From NCBI RefSeq assembly GCF_021134715.1, contig NC_060018.1, forward strand, positions 7,953,501-8,017,500: DNA of 64,000 bases. Direction: 5' to 3'. The notes beneath the pieces are model-generated. The model was given only the letters and a program-made list of their open reading frames with translations, was not told the DNA's origin and made no database searches. The position numbers and the translations under genes were made by a program. The DNA comes from Daphnia pulex. Taxonomy: Eukaryota > Arthropoda > Branchiopoda > Diplostraca > Daphniidae. Of the stretch, positions 61,097 through 64,000 are shown in pieces (position 1 is the stretch's first letter; each line of letters starts with the position of its first letter).

Positions 61097-64000
61097 TATG
61101 TTTTTAGCCGTTATTGTGTATAAAGCAAACATGGGGTGTATGTGGTATATACGCCGGCAGCGTGCAAATAAATAATAAGATCGTGGATGATAACAGTTAC
61201 TTTTATATCACCAGAAAAGACCATGTGAAGTATTGTATAATATAGCGAGGGCGCGGTTGCAGTTCGCAACTCGGGTGGGCCAGTGTAAACAGATGGGCAG
61301 GCTATAGGAGCCTTTGGGTGGTGGACTGCAGTTGTTGTTCCGTCTCGACGCCGACACCGATCCATCCATCACGGTGGCAGCCGTGTGGATAAATAACATC
61401 CGGCACGCTCTTCTGCACTCATGGCGAGAATAGCGCTTTAGATATGGGAGCCGTCGCAGCTCAGCAGGTCTCAGAGGCTACTGTTTTCGAGCGAATGCGT
61501 TCTGGCATCTGTGTGTATATAACGGTTATGTCAACGAGTGCGGGTCGTCTTGGTTCCCCTTTGATCATTCGAACATCTGAAAACACTTGAAGGCGACCAT
61601 CACGCTATACAAATAAGCGTATAATCAGAACGTGGAGTCGTGAAAGAGACGAAGTGGAATGTGGGGGCGAAGAAAAGGAATGGCTAAATAGAGAGCCATA
61701 GAAAGGAAACGTATAGAAAACGAAGCGCATCTCAAAGAAGCTTTGGACGATATATATATATATGCAGCACTATCGTAATATTAGGATAGGCCTACCACTG
61801 GGAGCGGATCGATAAATCAAATAGGCGTGGCTTCCATCACTTCTCACAAGGACCAATTCCCCCGTTTGCCTGTAACGCTATAACACTGCTGTAGCAGTTC
61901 GAATTTTGTCATCGGAGTGGGCTTCCCATAATCGTATTACCGGTACGCGGCGTCTCGACAAACTCACGCAGTGGAATAGAGTGAAAAATTGGGCGACTAA
62001 TTATGAAATACAGTAACTAAAGTTCATAGAATTAGCAGCTATAAGCTTTTTTCCGGTAGTTTTCAGTTTTCTTTAATTTCTTCGAGAGGTTTTTGGTTCA
62101 GTCGTCAAATCATTGATTGAATATTCAAATGGATATTGTAGAGATTTACGATAGATATTGAAATTTGTAGGCTAAAACTGCACAAAAAAGTTCAGCTAAC
62201 AACGATTTTTTTAAACAAAATTTTACGTGAAATTCTAATGAATCTATTGACTAGTTTTTAATGCAGAGCCAAGTAAAGTAATAATCGTTATATAACAAGT
62301 AATTGTCCGTTTGAAAATGCAAAATCTTCCGTATTTTTTAAATTGTCAACTTTTTGAACTTGAGGACATTTACACATTTTCCACAGCATTCACAGAGCGT
62401 TTTTGTTTGTTCAGAACTTTCCATCGTCAAAAAAAAAAACTTTTTCTTAAACCCAAGTTTCCAAACTATACGAGGAAAGCGGAATTCGTGAAATTCAGCA
62501 AGCGGACAATACATTCAGATCATCAATAGTAAAAATCCATGAATGGTTCATTACTCGGCTCATTAATTACTCTCTAGTAGTAATGAAGTATACACTATAA
62601 TGAACTTTATTTCGACTTTATTAGCTACTCTCAAGTCTCAATAAGTTCTTTTAAAAACTAATTGGGTACAATACCGAATTTTTGTTTCTTTGATCAATAA
62701 GTATACCCAATAGTTTATAATTTTTTTAATTCGGAAAGTCACAAATGATGAATCTCCATGAATTAAAATGAACTGCTTTTTAAAAAATTCAAACTAATAC
62801 CACTCAAAAGTTGTTAATTAATGCAGACTCATTAATAACGACACAATCTGATAAACAATAATTTAAAAAATAAAAATGCAATTCACCAGCTCAATCATTG
62901 ATCCTCATATGCATGGCCAGTCACTTGTGGATGTACTCGGATGTACTGTATATATATACTTAGATATATGTTTTTATGTGCAATTATACAGCTTTTATCC
63001 AGACCCTTTGGTATAGATATCTAACGTACAAACCATATAAACTCGTGGTCCTTATCATTTACTCCCAGTCCTTCACTTGGCTCTTAATCTCTTATATTAA
63101 AGACTAGACTCGAGGGTGCAGTTAATCACGCCAAGGTGTATTGGCTTCGGCTGCTGGGTAGCTATCCATCTCGTTTTGTTATCTTGCTATTCTTTCTTTC
63201 TTTTCTTTCTTTTTTCTTCTTCTTCTCCTTTGTAGTTAGCTTCTCTTATAAGTCGAGATAACAATCTCATTACTACTCGTTCGTCTTCTTCTCCGGCATA
63301 TATACTATATATATACAGCTTCTCCGCTTCTCAGAAGACATTGGCAAGATGTAAGAGAGAGAAAATGAGAAAGAGAACGACGAACACGTTTATTAGAAGC
63401 CTTTAGGCGGTTGGCGTGGGGGGGGGGGGAGGGCTTGAGGTCGAGGAGAGAGACTTTGTCCAATGGATATAAGTTGGCCAACATGCAGTACTAGTAAGCT
63501 CAACCCCGATCCCTCCGTCCTGATTACACCCGTACAGCTGCTGGCTCGTATTGGATATATGCTAGACGTATCCTGCACGTGAAGAGTAGATGGATGTCGG
63601 CTATAGTTCCTCGTCGCTAGTCTATAGCGTGTAATTGTTTGTCCAGATAGCTCTTAGACTTTCCCTGGTGAACCCGTTCCCTCTTTGAGTCAATATTGTA
63701 CGTTGTGATGTCCGCACAACTTGATTGTCACCGCACTAGGCTACTGCTATTATATATATAGAGCGAGTCTTGTAAGGAGCCCAACTACTTGGACTTGATG
63801 CCATATGTAAGACGAGCCTAAACTCTCCCGTCCCGCCTATAACCATCATACTCGTGTCCTGAATCGCCTACTACATAGTCCTACATCTGACGTCCATTGT
63901 GTAATCCACTGCAGTGCATAGCTTTTGATGTGTCCTAGGCTAGTACTATACGTCTTTACATTTATTTACTTAAGCTTTTCAAATTAGCGTGGCGAGTATA
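61097..64000. other. Terminal 2.9 kb, no gene recognised
   Basis: AT-rich with simple repeats: TA run near 61752-61761, a T/C-rich tract at about 63185-63230 and a G run near 63419-63429. The frames seen (up to 84 codons) lack family features. Confidence 0.5.

Overview
This looks like nuclear DNA of a small crustacean, most likely a water flea (Daphnia). The reasons are GT-AG introns mostly 60-90 bp long, AT-rich spacers, arthropod-type Gq visual opsins in a large recent tandem array, and an arthropod eye-type promoter (TAAT-N3-ATTA site plus TATA box) in front of every copy. The species is inferred, not proven.

Layout. (1) 1-6,415, plus strand: the 3' part of a Rho guanine-nucleotide exchange factor of the ARHGEF10/ARHGEF17 type, with DH, PH and a WD40-like C-terminal half, in 13 visible exons. 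The 5' end lies outside the window. (2) 8,490-10,033, plus strand: a four-exon gene for a basic 265-residue protein that I do not recognise. (3) 10,034-13,760: AT-rich spacer with a roughly 0.7-kb element bounded by inverted repeats. (4) 13,761-47,660: nine intact long-wavelength-type opsin genes, eight on the plus strand and the last on the minus strand. They form three blocks: A (copies 1-4), B (copies 5-7) and C (copies 8 and 9, tail to tail). The repeat period inside A and B is about 3.12 kb. Each has five coding exons plus a 5'-UTR exon. The nine genes encode only four different proteins. Between copies 3 and 4 sits a deleted LTR retrotransposon amplified in tandem (LTR-internal-LTR-internal-LTR) and flanked by a 5-bp target duplication. 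A relic of a tenth opsin's last exon follows copy 7. (5) 50,524-59,989, minus strand: a nine-exon acid-sphingomyelinase-like phosphodiesterase (SMPDL3 type) with signal peptide and GPI-type tail. Its GNHD metal/catalytic motif reads GGAD, so it may be a pseudoenzyme. (6) 60,497-61,096: a nearly perfect 276-bp foldback repeat whose arms each carry a start codon, about 19 codons and a GTAAGG donor-like site. (7) 61,097-64,000: no gene recognised.

How the parts fit. The opsins are the functional core. They should be Gq-coupled photopigments of the compound or simple eye, multiplied by tandem duplication and kept alike by gene conversion. The first gene of each block has one promoter type and the inner genes have another. 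Homology between the divergent promoters is limited to about 106 bp, which acts as a natural footprint of the minimal eye promoter. The flanking genes have no evident link to vision.
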